Shown here piece after piece: positions 62,735 through 64,000 of a DNA stretch of 64,000 nt. The position numbers and the translations under genes were made by a program. Position 1 is the first letter of the stretch. Each line of letters begins with the position of its first letter. The notes beneath the pieces are model-generated. The model made no database searches. It worked only from the letters and a program-made list of their open reading frames with translations, and had not been told where the DNA came from. The stretch comes from Gryllotalpicola daejeonensis (GTDB taxonomy: Bacteria; Actinomycetota; Actinomycetes; Actinomycetales; Microbacteriaceae): positions 992,001-1,056,000 of the forward strand of contig NZ_BAABBV010000001.1 of NCBI RefSeq assembly GCF_039538145.1, given 5' to 3'.

Positions 62735-63495
62735 TACGGCTGCATCCTCAGTGCTGCGTCCATGCGGATCGTCTCTCCATTCAAGTAGTCGTGCTGCGCG
62801 AGCATCACGACGAGCTGGGCGTATTCCCGCGGCTGCGCCAGGCGCTTCGGGAAGGGCACCCCGGCCGCGAGCGAGTCGCGCACCTGGTCGCCGAGCCCGG
62901 CGAGCATCGGCGTGTCGACGATGCCGGGGGCGATCGTGCAGACGCGGATGCCGTTGCGCGACAGGTCACGGGCCGCGGTGATCGTGAGGCCCACGACTCC
63001 GCCCTTCGAGGCCGAATAGGCGGCCTGACCGATCTGGCCCTCGTAGGCCGCGACCGAGGCCGTGTTGACGATCAGCCCGCGCTGGCCGACCTCGTCGACG
63101 GGCTCGGTCTCGGCGATCCGCGCGGCGGCGAGGCGCAGCACGTTGAACGTGCCGACCAGGTTCACCTCGATCGTGCGGCGGAACAGGTCGAGCGGGTGCG
63201 GGCCGCTCGAGGACAGCACGCGCTTGGCCGGCGCGATGCCCGCGCAGTTGACGACGAGCCGCAGCGGCGGGGCGTCGTCGAGCCGGGCGAGCGCGCTCGT
63301 CACGTCGTCTTCGCTGGTGACGTCGGCGCCGACGTACTCGGCCCCCGGCACGCCGCCCGAGCCCATCTTCTCGATGCCCGCGTCGAGGTCGAGCCCGAGC
63401 ACATGGACTCCGCGGCTCGTCAGCTCGGCGACCGTCGCCGCACCGAGGCCGGATGCCGCGCCCGTGACGACCGCGGATACACCGTTCAGTTCCAT
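62734..63495 (-). CDS. Short-chain 3-hydroxyacyl-CoA dehydrogenase (HSD10-like SDR)
   Basis: A 253-residue SDR with the NAD motif VTGAASGLGAATVAEL, NCAG, and the catalytic YSASKGG. It resembles type II 3-hydroxyacyl-CoA dehydrogenases (2-methyl-3-hydroxybutyryl-CoA dehydrogenase of isoleucine breakdown). The ATG at 63495 has an AAAGGAG site six bases upstream, which rules out the long upstream extension. It lies 41 bp after the crotonase gene. Confidence 0.93.
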   Translation of the reverse strand: MELNGVSAVVTGAASGLGAATVAELTSRGVHVLGLDLDAGIEKMGSGGVPGAEYVGADVTSEDDVTSALARLDDAPPLRLVVNCAGIAPAKRVLSSSGPHPLDLFRRTIEVNLVGTFNVLRLAAARIAETEPVDEVGQRGLIVNTASVAAYEGQIGQAAYSASKGGVVGLTITAARDLSRNGIRVCTIAPGIVDTPMLAGLGDQVRDSLAAGVPFPKRLAQPREYAQLVVMLAQHDYLNGETIRMDAALRMQP

Positions 63496-63536
63496 TCGAG
63501 CTCCTTTGCTCCGTCGTTGAATGCAGTCGTTGACGC

Positions 63537-64000
63537 TCAGTCGTTGCCGAAGTCGGGCTTGCGCTTCTCGAGGAACGCCGCCATGCCCTCTTTCTGGTCG
63601 CCCAGGGCGAACATGCTGTAGAACGCGCGCTTCTCGAAGCGCAGCCCTTCGGCGAGCACGGTCTCGAAGGCGACATCCACCGCCTCCTTCGCGGCATACA
63701 CCGACGGCAGCGACTTGCTCGCGATCACGGCAGCGGTCTTCAGCGCCTCGTCGAGCAGCGCGGCGGCGGGCACGACCCGCGAGACGAGCCCTGCGCGCTC
63801 GGCTTCCTCCGCGCCCATCATGCGGCCGGTCAGGATCAGGTCCATCGCCTTCGCCTTGCCGATCGCCCGCGTGAGCCGCTGGGTTCCGCCCATGCCGGGG
63901 ATGACGCCGAGGTTGATCTCGGGCTGGCCGAACTTCGCGGTGTCTGCGGCGATGATGAGGTCGCACATCATCGCGAGTTCGCAGCCACCGCCAAGGGCAT
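63537..64000 (-). CDS. Enoyl-CoA hydratase/isomerase (5' end outside the window)
   Basis: A crotonase-fold protein truncated by the window edge. The visible 154 residues begin ALGGGCELAMMCDLIIAAD, then FGQPEINLGVIPGMGGTQRL, with the catalytic Glu region, and end with ALGDQKEGMAAFLEKRKPDF. It would hydrate enoyl-CoA for the SDR and thiolase encoded downstream. Confidence 0.92.
   Translation of the reverse strand, partial: ALGGGCELAMMCDLIIAADTAKFGQPEINLGVIPGMGGTQRLTRAIGKAKAMDLILTGRMMGAEEAERAGLVSRVVPAAALLDEALKTAAVIASKSLPSVYAAKEAVDVAFETVLAEGLRFEKRAFYSMFALGDQKEGMAAFLEKRKPDFGND

Overview
The window is high-GC, gene-dense bacterial chromosome from an actinobacterium, most likely a member of the Microbacteriaceae. 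The family-level call is an inference. It rests on gene content (DUF3039 protein, F420-type LLM oxidoreductase, tad pilus genes, acyl-CoA carboxylase operon with mycobacterial gene order), on frequent GTG starts and 4-bp stop/start overlaps, on many promoters placed so close to start codons that the mRNAs should be leaderless, and on a heavy excess of GGATGCC/GGCATCC. There are two tRNA genes (Leu-UAG and initiator Met) and no rRNA, insertion sequence, prophage or CRISPR array. No stretch longer than about 300 bases lacks a gene.

Layout. 1-6542 (minus strand): a tad-type pilus/secretion operon (tadA, tadB, tadC, a 56-residue pilin-like protein, two TadE-like and one TadG-like pseudopilin) running into prfB and ftsE. 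6694-11695: tRNA-Leu and housekeeping genes (dedA, rdgB, rph, murI, pncB, a VIT-family transporter). 11709-16538 (minus): an operon for a 982-residue secreted collagen-like protein made of Gly-X-Gln triplets, a TPR lipoprotein and a fused glycosyltransferase/methyltransferase. 16646-20541: DUF3039, a two-gene ABC exporter and a nucleotidyltransferase. 20597-27475: an ABC importer, a TIGR03364-type FAD oxidoreductase, a GntR regulator and a phosphonatase-like hydrolase, read together as an organophosphonate uptake and degradation locus with a candidate operator pair. 28305-29911 and 40454-45564: cell-surface polymer genes (Wzm/Wzt-type exporter, CDP-glycerol glycerophosphotransferases including a tandem two-domain one, and a glycosyltransferase).

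30200-39058 is a defence island: an XRE regulator, a type I restriction-modification operon hsdM-hsdS-X-hsdR in which X is a membrane-anchored protein with pentapeptide-repeat-like features, then a mazEF-type toxin-antitoxin pair. The hsdS and X part looks less GC-rich than its surroundings. 45653-52268 holds an HtrA protease, two secreted proteins, an aminotransferase, a nitrilase-family amidase and a GH26 glycosidase, with copies of a dispersed intergenic repeat. 52525-60850 matches the gene set of the M. tuberculosis Rv2498c-Rv2504c region (scoA-scoB, TetR, methylcrotonyl-CoA carboxylase, MaoC, CitE-like lyase, acyl-CoA dehydrogenase) and is read as leucine catabolism. 61535-64000 adds a thiolase, an SDR dehydrogenase and a truncated crotonase, a set fitting isoleucine or fatty-acid beta-oxidation.

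Best candidates for something new are the collagen-like protein operon (11709-16538) and the membrane protein embedded inside the type I restriction operon (33545-35260).
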